A DNA stretch of 64,000 bases from Kiloniellales bacterium (GTDB taxonomy: Bacteria > Pseudomonadota > Alphaproteobacteria > Kiloniellales > JAKSBE01). Within the stretch, counting starts at the first letter, position 1; each line of letters starts with the position of its first letter. Positions 32,768-40,977 of the stretch are shown here, one piece after another. A model generated the notes under the pieces. It saw only the letters and a list, made by a program, of their open reading frames with translations. It ran no database searches and was not told the origin of the DNA. Both the position numbers and the translations under genes were made by a program. Where the stretch lies: assembly GCA_030066685.1 (NCBI GenBank), contig JASJBF010000032.1, positions 1 to 64,000 on the forward strand, given 5' to 3'.

Positions 32768-33145
32768 ATGGTTGGGTCCTCTTTCGGCTGTGATGCGACG
32801 TGTCCGCAACAGAACTTGGCCCCCGAGCCCAGCCGAACAAGTCAACCGCTGATCAATAAAACGTCAGCGCCGCGGACAAGAATCGGGATGCGGCAAGCCC
32901 GCGGCCGCCTGACGCTGGGTCGATACCGGCCGCCGACCCGGAAGGATGCCACATGGCACGGCTAGACGGCTTGAACTTGTTCGAAGGCAGCGACGGCGGA
33001 GACATGGAGCGGATCGAGACGATCGCCCGGTCGTGACCCTGCGCAGGACCTTCGCCGACAGTGCCGAAGCCCATCCGCAGGGCTCGAGGCCCCAGGGCCG
33101 AAGACCCGCCCCTGGGACCCGGTAAGCAAGACCCGAGCGCCGAGA
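32768..33145. other. 378-bp intergenic region
   Basis: Between the YHS gene and the tandem Usp gene, both on the minus strand. I see no supported gene, repeat or RNA. The first 110 bp are less GC-rich and should hold the YHS promoter. Confidence 0.4.
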
Positions 33146-34177
33146 TCAGCGAACCACAAGGCAGGTGCAGGGCGCGGCGTGGTTGACCTTGTAGGAGACG
33201 CTGCCGGCCAGAAGGCCTTGGACCTCGCCCAGACCGCGGCTGCCCAAGGCAATAAGGTCGGCCTTCTCGCTTTTCGCGGTGGCGAGGACCGCACGCGCCG
33301 GGTCGTCGTCGACGAGCCGCGTCTCGAGCTTGTCGACGGACTTTGCCCTGGCCAGCTCCGCACCCTGTTCCAGAATCCCCTCCCCGATCGCCTTCAAAGC
33401 GGCTTCGGAAATCGCCGCCGCGAGCAAGCCCGCGCCCGACCCCATGGCGACCAGGCGCTCCGCCATTTCCAGCTCCTCGCGCACCTCCGCGCCGAGGCGC
33501 TCCGGATCGACGGCGGCCCGGAGCTGTGCCGCGGTCGCCTCGCGGCGCAAGGCGTGCAGCAGCACAAGCTTTGCGCCGTACCTGGCGGCAATGTCGCTGG
33601 CCAGCTCGACCGACTTGGTCGCATGGGCGGAGCCGTCGGTGGCCGCGAGGATGGTCCCGAGGCCCCGGAAGCCGGCCTCGCCCTCCGCGCGGTGCACGGT
33701 CACGCAGGCGCAAGGCGCGAGGTGGAAGACCTTGTGCGACACGCTGCCGAGGAAAAGGCCCTCGAGCTCGCCGTAGCCGCGGCTGCCCATCACGATGAGG
33801 TCGGCCGACTTGTGTTTCGCATGATGGAGGATGCGCTCGCCGGCATCGCCGAAATCGATGACGCTGTCGCCGGTCTCGACTCCGACCTTCGCCGCGGCGG
33901 CCTGGGCCTCGCGCAGGATCTTATGGCCCAGGTACTCCAAGACGCGCAGATGTTCCGAGAGGTGCGGATGGATGCCGGTCTCGTCTCCCCGGTCCTCGGC
34001 CTGGGCGAGCTCGCGGGCAGCGGAGTCGTAAAGATCTTGAGGCACGTCCCCGTCGCGCAGGCCGACGTGCAGCAGGATCAGCCGGGCATTGTAGACCTTG
34101 GCGAGGTCGACGCTGAGGTCGAGCGCCGCCCCCGCATGGCGGGAGCCGTCGAGCGGGGTCAGGATGGTTCGAATCAT
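33146..34177 (-). CDS. Tandem-domain universal stress protein
   Basis: 343 residues from ATG 34177 with two Usp domains. Domain 1 (about 1-160) starts IRTILTPLDGSRHAGAALDL and ends with MGSRGYGELEGLFLGSVSHK. Domain 2 (about 170-343) starts ILAATDGSAHATKSVELA and ends with LGSRGLGEVQGLLAGSVSYK. Both keep the full G-2x-G-9x-G-S loop, so both should bind ATP. No ribosome binding site is seen at normal distance. An FNR-type box is centred exactly 41.5 bp upstream of the ATG, which would fit a leaderless message under anaerobic control. Tandem Usp proteins of this type are often induced on oxygen limitation. Confidence 0.9.
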   Translation of the reverse strand: MIRTILTPLDGSRHAGAALDLSVDLAKVYNARLILLHVGLRDGDVPQDLYDSAARELAQAEDRGDETGIHPHLSEHLRVLEYLGHKILREAQAAAAKVGVETGDSVIDFGDAGERILHHAKHKSADLIVMGSRGYGELEGLFLGSVSHKVFHLAPCACVTVHRAEGEAGFRGLGTILAATDGSAHATKSVELASDIAARYGAKLVLLHALRREATAAQLRAAVDPERLGAEVREELEMAERLVAMGSGAGLLAAAISEAALKAIGEGILEQGAELARAKSVDKLETRLVDDDPARAVLATAKSEKADLIALGSRGLGEVQGLLAGSVSYKVNHAAPCTCLVVR

Positions 34178-34211
34178 GCAGCCATGGAGCACCCCTCACC
34201 GGGCGGGCGCA

Positions 34212-34225
34212 TTGATCCTCGTCAA
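34212..34225 (-). promoter_or_regulatory. FNR/FixK/Anr-type box, TTGAT-CCTC-GTCAA
   Basis: Consensus TTGAT-N4-ATCAA; here nine of ten half-site bases match. Its centre lies 41.5 bp before the ATG of the tandem Usp gene (minus strand), the standard class II activator distance if transcription starts at the start codon. The nap operon in this window has a similar box. Confidence 0.5.
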
Positions 34226-34253
34226 GGGCGCGGCGATGCCCCTGAGGCGCGGC

Positions 34254-35249
34254 TTAGATCGTCGCGACCGGCTGGTTGAGGGCAAGGTAGAGAAAGAAAG
34301 CCCCGAAGACGCAGATCGCCAGGGAGCCGAGGACGGCCAGGCCGCGGCCGATACGGTCCTCCCAGACCGAATCCTGGCCGGCGAGGCGGACCGCGAGCCT
34401 GCGCGAGGTCACGGCCAGGATGCCCAGCGCCGCAACGGTCAGGGCCGTCCCCAGGGCCATGGCGAAGGTGGCGCCGACCCCGGCCAGGAAGATGCCCTGG
34501 GCCAGGGTGAAGAGCAGGATGATCACCGCCCCACTGCAGGGCCGGATGCCGACCGAGAGCACCATCGGGACGAAGCCGCCCAGAATGCCACGCGCCTGCC
34601 GTGGCTGCGTCTCCGCCAAGGCCGGCGAGCGCCCATGGTCGTCATCGTGATCGTGGCCTGGGTGACCGTGATCGTGGCCGCAGCCGATCTTGCCGCGCAG
34701 GGCGGCGACCAGCATCCAGAGGCCGAGCAGGATGATCAGCCCGTAGCTGGCGATCTCCAGCAGCTGCACCTTGGCGGCGGCCTCGCGGCGGGTCAGGTCG
34801 AGCGCGAGGGCCAGCAGGCCGACCAGAGCGATGGCCGAGAAGGCCTGCACCAGGGCCGTCAGGAAGGAGAGCTGGATGCCGCGCCGGATCCGGCTTTCCT
34901 GGGCCAGCAGGTAGGAGGAGATCACCACCTTGCCGTGACCCGGGCCGGCCGCGTGCACGACTCCGTAGAGGAAGGAGAAGAACAGCAAGGTCGCCAGCGG
35001 CACCAGGGACTCGCCGCTCTTGAGCTCGCGCACCAGCCCGGCGAGGTCGCGCTGCAGCTCCTGTTGCAGGCGGGCGATCTCGAAGCGGGTCCGATGCCAG
35101 AACCCGACCTCCGGCGCGGCGGATTCGGCCTCGGCCGGCGGCAGGCCGGGCAGGCTCTGCGCGGCCACCGGCGCCAATGAAGCCGGCGCCAGACCCAGCA
35201 GGAGGCTCAAGAGGATCAGGCCGGCGAACCGACGCCCGCTATGAGACAT
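34254..35249 (-). CDS. NicO-family nickel/cobalt (metal) transporter
   Basis: 331 residues. An N-terminal signal-like segment and a periplasmic stretch are followed by six or seven membrane helices. Signature parts: FLYGVVHAAGPGHGKVVISS, the HA..GHGK motif of NicO/RcnA proteins; the His/Asp-rich loop CGHDHGHPGHDHDDDHG at about 191-207; and SVGIRPCSGAVIILLFTLAQ. It overlaps the DUF1007 gene by 11 bp, a pairing commonly seen in alphaproteobacteria. The direction of transport (import or efflux) cannot be told from sequence, and zinc is also possible. Confidence 0.88.
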   Translation of the reverse strand: MSHSGRRFAGLILLSLLLGLAPASLAPVAAQSLPGLPPAEAESAAPEVGFWHRTRFEIARLQQELQRDLAGLVRELKSGESLVPLATLLFFSFLYGVVHAAGPGHGKVVISSYLLAQESRIRRGIQLSFLTALVQAFSAIALVGLLALALDLTRREAAAKVQLLEIASYGLIILLGLWMLVAALRGKIGCGHDHGHPGHDHDDDHGRSPALAETQPRQARGILGGFVPMVLSVGIRPCSGAVIILLFTLAQGIFLAGVGATFAMALGTALTVAALGILAVTSRRLAVRLAGQDSVWEDRIGRGLAVLGSLAICVFGAFFLYLALNQPVATI

Positions 35250-35880
35250 CGCAGCCGATCTGGACGTAAAGAGGATTGACCATGCCGAAATAGATCGGGT
35301 TGAGCTTGTCTTCGACCAGGGCCGGCCGGCAGCCGCCCGGCAGGTTGCCGGTGACCCGCAGCTTGCGGGGAGAGCCCACGTTGAGGTCGATGTAATAGGT
35401 CTCGTCGTAGAAGCCGACCCCGAAGGTCGTCTCCCGGGGATCGAGGTTCTCCGGCAAGGGGACGTCGAAGGCGTATTGCAACCGGTCGCCGTTCATCTCG
35501 GCGACGAAGTTCTCCACCGCCTCGACCTTGAGGTTATCCGGCAGCAGGGCGCCGATCTTGAGATGCGTGAAGTAGCTGTACTCCTTCAGCCCCTCGTGGC
35601 CGTTTTCGAGAATCGCCAGCTCCTCCCGGTCGAGCCGCTTGTTGCCGTTGACGTCGAAGTCCTGGACCGCAAAGGCGCTGTAGTACTCGTCAAAGAGCCA
35701 GACCACCCGCAGGCCCTTCAAGACGTTGCCCTGGAAGCTGAGTTCGAGCGACACGTCGATCCAGACGTGAGGATGCGCCCGCGGGCTGCCGAGCGGCGAC
35801 AGCAGGGCCGTCAGCCCGAGCAATACGGCGAGGACCAAGCCCTTCGGCAGTGCCGTCCTGCGGTCCGAACGCTTTGGCAT
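35239..35880 (-). CDS. DUF1007 family periplasmic protein
   Basis: 213 residues from ATG 35880. A signal peptide (LVLAVLLGLTALLSPLGSPR) gives a mature start at HPHVWIDVSLELSF, the family's hallmark with a potential N-terminal His metal site. Later DVNGNKRLDREEL reads like an EF-hand-type loop, and GFYDETYYIDLNV is typical of the family. DUF1007 proteins accompany NicO-type transporters and are thought to help periplasmic metal capture. It is first in the two-gene operon, and its stop overlaps the transporter start. Confidence 0.88.
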   Translation of the reverse strand: MPKRSDRRTALPKGLVLAVLLGLTALLSPLGSPRAHPHVWIDVSLELSFQGNVLKGLRVVWLFDEYYSAFAVQDFDVNGNKRLDREELAILENGHEGLKEYSYFTHLKIGALLPDNLKVEAVENFVAEMNGDRLQYAFDVPLPENLDPRETTFGVGFYDETYYIDLNVGSPRKLRVTGNLPGGCRPALVEDKLNPIYFGMVNPLYVQIGCDVS

Positions 35881-36059
35881 CGATATCACCTGCCTCCAGC
35901 TTTGATGCGGGCAAGACTTGAAGGGAAAATAGGCCGGAAACCGTAAATGTCGAGTGACTTATGAGAGCCAAGGGCCGCGGCTCGGCGGCCATTGCGGCAG
36001 GTCAAGGCGGGCACGATGGCGATCTGGCCATTCTCCACACGACCTGTCATCTTGCCGGG

Positions 36060-36473
36060 ATGAAGCGGATGCCCAGCGCGAAAGGCGGACGACGTCGGAC
36101 GGGAACCGCGGTGCTGGCCGCCTTCGCCCTGATGCTGCAGGCGCTTGGCGGTCTGCCGGCCGGCGCGGAGGGTGCGGAGGCGGCGCCCCTTCCCATCGAC
36201 GCCCTCGTGATCTGCACGCCCGAGGGCATCCGGATCCTGGGTTCGGACGGCGCACCGCGACAGGTGCCGGAGGGTGGTGCGCCGGCCGCAACGACCGATC
36301 CCTGTCAGATCTCCTGCCCGGCCGAGAGCTGTTGCTCCGCCCTGAGCGTCGCCGTGGCCACGCCGGCTTTCGCGCCCGCGAAGGCCCTCGCCGTCCCGGG
36401 CATAGCCCCGGCCCCGCGCCACCGGCTTTTTCCGCTGGCGAAGCCCGGCCGCGGGCCGCCGGTCCGAGCCTAG
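36060..36473 (+). CDS. DUF2946-like exported protein
   Basis: 137 residues from ATG 36060; longer readings lack a signal peptide at their start. After a basic start there is a hydrophobic segment (GTAVLAAFALMLQALGGLPA), then IDALVICTPEGIRIL and CQISCPAESCCSA, a Cys-rich stretch (five Cys within 15 residues). The pattern 'lCt..G...' plus clustered Cys resembles the DUF2946 group often found beside copper-handling genes. It lies 65 bp upstream of the PCu(A)C gene on the same strand, supporting a role in copper homeostasis. No strong ribosome binding site is visible. Confidence 0.55.
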   Translation: MKRMPSAKGGRRRTGTAVLAAFALMLQALGGLPAGAEGAEAAPLPIDALVICTPEGIRILGSDGAPRQVPEGGAPAATTDPCQISCPAESCCSALSVAVATPAFAPAKALAVPGIAPAPRHRLFPLAKPGRGPPVRA

Positions 36474-36538
36474 CCGCAGACCTTCCAGTCCGCCGCCCGC
36501 CGGGGCGGCCGAACCAAGACATACCGACGAGGAACACC

Positions 36539-37036
36539 ATGCTTCGATACCTTTCGCTGCCGGCGATCCTGCTGGCGACCGCCTTGCTCTCCAACCCGGC
36601 CGCCGCGGGCGACTACACCCTCGGCGACCTGACCGTCCACAAGCCCTGGGCGCGCGCCTCCATCGGCCAGGCCCAGGCCGGCGCCGCCTATCTCACCGTC
36701 ATGAACAAGGGCTCCCTGCCCGACCGGCTGATCGCCGCCGAGGGTACGGTGGCCAACCGCATCGAACTGCACACCCACATGATGGACGGTGGGGTCATGA
36801 AGATGCGACCGGTTCAGGCGATCGAGGTCGCGCCCGGCGAGCCGGCGGTGCTCAAGCCTGGCGGCCTGCACGTCATGCTGATGGGCCTGAAGGCACCCCT
36901 GGTCAAAGGCGAGAGCTTCCCGCTGACCCTGGTCTTCGAGAAGGCCGGCCGGATCGAGATCGAGGTCCCGATCGGCGAGGGCACGGCCATGGAGCACCAG
37001 ATGGACCACGGCAAGACCCACAAGAAGGGCTCCTGA
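36539..37036 (+). CDS. Periplasmic copper chaperone PCu(A)C
   Basis: 165 residues from ATG 36539, with GAGGAA upstream; longer frames reach into the previous gene. A signal peptide ends near NPAAAGDY. The copper site motif H-M-x10-M-x21-H-x-M is seen as HTHMMDGG, KMRP and GLHVMLMGL. The C-terminus adds HQMDHGKTHKK, an extra His/Met cluster. PCu(A)C delivers Cu(I) to the CuA or CuB centre of cytochrome oxidases. Together with the upstream Cys-rich protein it forms a copper unit. Confidence 0.9.
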   Translation: MLRYLSLPAILLATALLSNPAAAGDYTLGDLTVHKPWARASIGQAQAGAAYLTVMNKGSLPDRLIAAEGTVANRIELHTHMMDGGVMKMRPVQAIEVAPGEPAVLKPGGLHVMLMGLKAPLVKGESFPLTLVFEKAGRIEIEVPIGEGTAMEHQMDHGKTHKKGS

Positions 37037-37096
37037 CCCCGCGGCCCCGGAGCGCACCGCCGCGCGGCGTTGCGCTCCGCCGGGCGCTCCTTGGTC

Positions 37097-37540
37097 TTAC
37101 ACCACCGGCTTGATGTCGCTGCCGAAGCGTTCCTGGATCCGGCGCAGGAGCTGATCACGGACCTCGCGGTAGGCGTGCAGGCGGGTCTCGCGGCTGCCCT
37201 CGATCAGGCTGGGGTCCAGCACCCGCCAGAACTCGACCTCACAGGCCATGGTCCGGGTCAGCTCGACCGCGCGGTGCTGGGCCTCGGGCGAGAGCGAGAC
37301 GATGAGGTCGTAGGAGGTGTCCTCCAGCTGGTCGAAGGACTTGGAGCGGTGCCGGGAGACGTCGATGCCGATCTCCTCCATCACCGCGACCGCGAAGGGG
37401 TCGACCTCGCCGGCGCGCACGCCGACGGAATCGACGTAGATCCGATGGCCCAGGAGGTGCTTCAGCAGGCCCTCGGCCATGGGCGAGCGGATCGCGTTCT
37501 GGCTGCAGGCGAAGAGAACGCTGTCGGGAAAGTCGCCCAA
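37097..37540 (-). CDS. Low-molecular-weight phosphotyrosine phosphatase family protein
   Basis: 147 residues. The P loop reads FACSQNAIRSPMAEGL: C-x5-R-S is kept, but the usual G-N-x-C is S-Q-N-A-I. The general acid Asp is in RVLDPSLIEG. The only start in the frame is TTG at 37540, since an in-frame TAG lies three codons upstream. It begins 6 bp after UPF0262, as in the conserved hisD-UPF0262-phosphatase-infA order of alphaproteobacteria, but infA is 27 kb away here. The substrate is unknown; an arsenate reductase role is possible but unproven. Confidence 0.85.
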   Translation of the reverse strand: MGDFPDSVLFACSQNAIRSPMAEGLLKHLLGHRIYVDSVGVRAGEVDPFAVAVMEEIGIDVSRHRSKSFDQLEDTSYDLIVSLSPEAQHRAVELTRTMACEVEFWRVLDPSLIEGSRETRLHAYREVRDQLLRRIQERFGSDIKPVV

Positions 37541-37546
37541 GTCCGG

Positions 37547-38035
37547 CTAGCCCCGTATGTGCAGCACGCAGATCAGGGTGAAGAGCCGCCGGGCGGTGTC
37601 GAAGTCGATCTCGATCTTGCCGTCCAGGCGCTCGCGCAGAAGCTCGGAGCCCTCGTTGTGGAGGCCGCGCCGGCCCATGTCGATGGCCTCGATCTTCGAG
37701 GGGCTGGCGGTCTTGATCGCCTCGAAATAGCTCTCGCAGATGGCGAAGTAGTCCTTGACGATCCGCCGGAAGGGCGAAAGCGGCAGTGTCACCGTGCCCA
37801 GCGCGCTGTCGGCCTCGTTACGGATGTCGAAGAGCAGGCGGTTCTCCTGCAAGGCCAGGTGCAGGTGATAGGGGCCGTGGTAGTCGCCGACCGGGGCGAA
37901 GCGGTTCTCCTCGAGCAGGTCGTATATGGCGACCGCGCGCTCGTGCTCGACGTCCGGGCTGCGCCGGACGACGCTCGCCTCGTCCAGCGTGATATTGGCG
38001 ATGAATTGCTTTTCCGCACGCCGGTCGCTGCTCAT
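37547..38035 (-). CDS. UPF0262 family protein
   Basis: 162 residues from ATG 38035, preceded by GGAGG. It matches UPF0262 in length and in the segments [60 protein letters not shown] and [20 protein letters not shown]. The family is confined to alphaproteobacteria and has no known function. It lies between hisD and the phosphatase, as in many relatives. Confidence 0.92.
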   Translation of the reverse strand: MSSDRRAEKQFIANITLDEASVVRRSPDVEHERAVAIYDLLEENRFAPVGDYHGPYHLHLALQENRLLFDIRNEADSALGTVTLPLSPFRRIVKDYFAICESYFEAIKTASPSKIEAIDMGRRGLHNEGSELLRERLDGKIEIDFDTARRLFTLICVLHIRG

Positions 38036-38158
38036 CCCGCCTCCGGGCCAGCTCCTAAGGGGTAGAAGTTCGCGCCGGAACGGCACCCGCGGGCGAACCG
38101 CTCGAAGTATGCGGCGCGGAGGGAAGGACTCAAGCCTTTCCGTGGCCTGGGCAGGCGC

Positions 38159-39463
38159 CTAGCCCTCGGCCTCTGGGTCCAGGCGGATCGCCACCGAACG
38201 GGCATGGGCGCGCAGGCCCTCGGCCTCGGCCAGGCGGACCGCGGCCGGCCCCAGGCGCCGCAGGCCGTCGATGTCGCAGGCGATGATCGAGGAGCGCTTC
38301 ATGAAGTCCAGGGCCGAGAGGCCGGAGGAGAAGCGCGCCGAGCGGTCGGTCGGCAGGACGTGGTTGGGCCCGGCCAGGTAGTCGCCTAGGGCCTCGGGCG
38401 TGAAGCGGCCGAGGAAGATGGCCCCGGCGTTGCGGATTCCTGCGGCCAGGGCCTCCGGCTCGGCGACGGCGAGCTCAAGGTGCTCCGGTGCCACCCGATC
38501 GACCAGCGGCGGGGCCTCTTCGAGGCTGTCCAGCAGGATGACGGCGCCGTGATTCTCCCAGGCGGCACCGGCGATGTTCGCCTTGGGCAGCGAGCGAAGC
38601 TGCTCGAGCAGCGCGGCCTCTACGGCCCCGGCGAAGGCCGCATCGTCGGTCATGAGGATCGACTGGGCCACGGCATCGTGCTCGGCCTGAGCCAGGAGAT
38701 CGGCAGCAATCCAATCCGGCCGGCTGGATCCGTCGGCGACCACCAGAACCTCGGAGGGCCCGGCGATGGAATCGATGCCGACCGTGCCGAAGACCTGGCG
38801 CTTCGCCTCGGCGACGTAGGCGTTGCCCGGCCCGACGATCTTGTCGACCCGCGGGATCGCGGCGGTGCCGTAAGCCAGCGCCCCGACCGCCTGGGCCCCG
38901 CCGACCCGGTAGATCTCCTCGATGCCGGCAATGCGCGCCGCGGCCAGGACCAAGGGATTCACCTCGCCGCCCGGCGTCGGCACGGTCATGACGATGCGCG
39001 GCACCCCGGCCACGACCGCCGGCACGGCGTTCATCAGCACCGATGAGGGATAGGCCGCCAGGCCGCCGGGCACGTAGAGCCCGGCGGCGCCGACTGCGGT
39101 CCAGCGGTGGCCCAGACGCAGCCCGGCGGAGTCCTTGTAGTCCAGGTTCTCGGGCAGCTGGCGCCGGTGGAAGTCGCGGATCCGCTCGGCGGCGAGGCTC
39201 AGGGCCTCCAGATCGGCCGGATCGCAGGCCGCCGTCGCGGCCGCGATATCCTCCGCGCCGAAGCGCAGGGTCTCGGGCGTCAGGCTCAGGCCGTCAAGCT
39301 GCTCGGTCAGGGCGATGACGGCGGCGTCGCGCTCGTCCCGGACCCGTGCCAGGATCTTTGAAACGACCTCGCCGACATCGTCCTGCGGCGCCCGCAGCGC
39401 GCTCAGGAAGGCGTCGAAGGCGGTCTCGAAGCCGGGATCGCGGGTATCCAGCCTATGCGGCAT
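38159..39463 (-). CDS. hisD: Histidinol dehydrogenase
   Basis: 434 residues, the normal length. It has [19 protein letters not shown], then [16 protein letters not shown], the conserved zinc/NAD region, and QAEHD with the catalytic-site Glu-His, then [12 protein letters not shown]. It oxidises L-histidinol to L-histidine in two NAD+-linked steps, the last step of histidine synthesis. The ATG overlaps the hisG end by 11 bp, so the two are translationally coupled. Confidence 0.96.
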   Translation of the reverse strand: MPHRLDTRDPGFETAFDAFLSALRAPQDDVGEVVSKILARVRDERDAAVIALTEQLDGLSLTPETLRFGAEDIAAATAACDPADLEALSLAAERIRDFHRRQLPENLDYKDSAGLRLGHRWTAVGAAGLYVPGGLAAYPSSVLMNAVPAVVAGVPRIVMTVPTPGGEVNPLVLAAARIAGIEEIYRVGGAQAVGALAYGTAAIPRVDKIVGPGNAYVAEAKRQVFGTVGIDSIAGPSEVLVVADGSSRPDWIAADLLAQAEHDAVAQSILMTDDAAFAGAVEAALLEQLRSLPKANIAGAAWENHGAVILLDSLEEAPPLVDRVAPEHLELAVAEPEALAAGIRNAGAIFLGRFTPEALGDYLAGPNHVLPTDRSARFSSGLSALDFMKRSSIIACDIDGLRRLGPAAVRLAEAEGLRAHARSVAIRLDPEAEG

Positions 39464-40115
39464 CGACCGCCTCCTGGAAGCGCCCGATCCAGCGGTTGAT
39501 CTCCTCCGGGCGGGTCTTCATGGCGGCGCGGTTGACCACCAGGCGCGAGGAGACCTCGGCAATCTGCTCGACCTCGACCAGATCATTGGCGGCCAGGGTC
39601 GCGCCCGAGGAGACCAGGTCGACGATGCGCCGGCAAAGCCCCAGGGTGGGCGCCAGCTCCATGGCGCCGTTGAGCTTGATGCATTCGGCCTGAACCCCGC
39701 GCCGGGCGAAGTGGCTGCGGGTGATCTCGGGGTACTTGGTGGCGATGCGGATGTGGCTCCAGCGCGCCGGGTCGTCCTCGGCGACCATGTCGCGCGGCTC
39801 CGCCACCGCCAGGCGGCAGCGGCCGATCCTGAGGTCGACGGGGGCATAGATCTCCGGGTAGTCGAACTCCATCAGGACGTCGGAGCCGGCGACCCCGAGC
39901 TGGGCCGCACCGAAGGCCACGAAGGTCGCGACGTCGAAGGAGCGCACCGAGATGATCTCGACCCCCGTGAGGTTGGTGGCGTAGCGCAGCCGCCGGTCGG
40001 CCTCGTCGGCGAAGCCGGGCTCCGGCTCGATGCCGACCCGGGCCAGAAGCGGCTTCAGCTCCGCCAGGATCCGGCCCTTGGGCACGGCAAAGACGATGCC
40101 TTCGTTGGCGGCCAT
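39453..40115 (-). CDS. hisG: ATP phosphoribosyltransferase, short form
   Basis: 220 residues from ATG 40115. The length fits the short HisG form, which lacks the C-terminal regulatory domain and needs HisZ; no hisZ is in this window. Family parts: [57 protein letters not shown] and the PRPP loop [19 protein letters not shown]. It catalyses the first step of histidine biosynthesis. It overlaps hisD and is divergent from the nap operon. Confidence 0.94.
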   Translation of the reverse strand: MAANEGIVFAVPKGRILAELKPLLARVGIEPEPGFADEADRRLRYATNLTGVEIISVRSFDVATFVAFGAAQLGVAGSDVLMEFDYPEIYAPVDLRIGRCRLAVAEPRDMVAEDDPARWSHIRIATKYPEITRSHFARRGVQAECIKLNGAMELAPTLGLCRRIVDLVSSGATLAANDLVEVEQIAEVSSRLVVNRAAMKTRPEEINRWIGRFQEAVDAA

Positions 40116-40241
40116 GGGCCGGGGTCCCTTTCGCTGCAAAAGCGGATCTTGCTAAGGCAGGTTCTAGAACGCGGCCCCAAGGTGCGACAAGCCCCGTGAG
40201 CTGCGCACTCCAAGGTTGTGGAGATGCTCGGCCACAGCCGA

Positions 40242-40255
40242 TTGACCGAAATCAA
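40242..40255 (+). promoter_or_regulatory. FNR/Anr-type box upstream of nap operon, TTGAC-CGAA-ATCAA
   Basis: Nine of ten bases match TTGAT-N4-ATCAA. A fair -10 (CTACCT, about 40276-40281) lies at a distance that would place the box near -40 for a start around 40288. The napE start codon is 177 bp downstream of the box. Nitrate reductase operons are classic targets of FNR-like regulators. Confidence 0.6.
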
Positions 40256-40431
40256 GGCTGCCGGGCGGCAAAAAACTACCTTGCGGTGCAAGGCCTATGG
40301 GCAGGCTCGCTTCGCCTGCGATACCGCGCGGTCAATCAGAACGGGAGATTTCAATTCATGACCGTTGTGATCTCTTGCTATCTTCCTTTAACCTGCCGCC
40401 CGGAGCATCAGTATCCGCGGGGAGCGGTGCT

Positions 40432-40626
40432 GTGACCGAGGCTCAAGCTGGCATGAAGACTCTGGACGGCAAAACGGCGGACCCGAAGTCGCGAACCCGC
40501 GAGCTTCGCGCCTTCCTGTTTCTGACCGTGGTCCTGGCGCCCGCCCTCACGGTGGCGTTGGTTGGCGGCTACGGCTTCACCGTCTGGATCCTTCAGCTCA
40601 TCGCCGGGCCCCCTGGTCCGGCCTGA
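40432..40626 (+). CDS. napE: Periplasmic nitrate reductase accessory membrane protein NapE
   Basis: 64 residues from GTG 40432, which has GGGGAG with 7-nt spacing; an internal ATG at 40453 is the alternative. One membrane helix in ELRAFLFLTVVLAPALTVAL, then GGYGFTVWILQLIAGPPGP, the NapE family end. Its exact role is unknown; it travels with nap genes. First gene of the nap operon. Confidence 0.88.
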   Translation: MTEAQAGMKTLDGKTADPKSRTRELRAFLFLTVVLAPALTVALVGGYGFTVWILQLIAGPPGPA

Positions 40627-40656
40627 CACCTGGACGATGTCCCAGGAGAGATATGC

Positions 40657-40977
40657 ATGCGCAACGAGAGAAAGATGACAACCCCGCCGAGCCGCCGCGA
40701 CGTCCTGCGCGGCCGTGCCCGAGGGCCCGAGGTGCACATCGCCAGCATCCTGGTTCAAGCCTGGCCGGACAGATTGCCCGCGGTCGAGGCCGAGCTGAGC
40801 GCCCTGACCGGCGTGGAGAGCCACGGCTCGAACGGCGCCGGGAAGCTGATCCTGACGTTGGAGACACGGGGCGACGCCGAGCTCATGGAGCGGGTCCGAC
40901 AGATCGAAACGGCGGAGGGCGTCATCGCCGCCTCGCTGGTCTATCACCACGCCGAGGAGATGGACGATGACAGCTGA
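40657..40977 (+). CDS. napD: NapD chaperone
   Basis: 106 residues, with AGGAGAG before the [23 protein letters not shown] and the middle [11 protein letters not shown] show the ferredoxin-like NapD fold. NapD binds the NapA twin-arginine signal peptide until the cofactor is inserted. An N-terminal extension of about 20 residues with [10 protein letters not shown] precedes the domain. It overlaps napA by 11 bp, which fits stoichiometric coupling. Confidence 0.88.
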   Translation: MRNERKMTTPPSRRDVLRGRARGPEVHIASILVQAWPDRLPAVEAELSALTGVESHGSNGAGKLILTLETRGDAELMERVRQIETAEGVIAASLVYHHAEEMDDDS

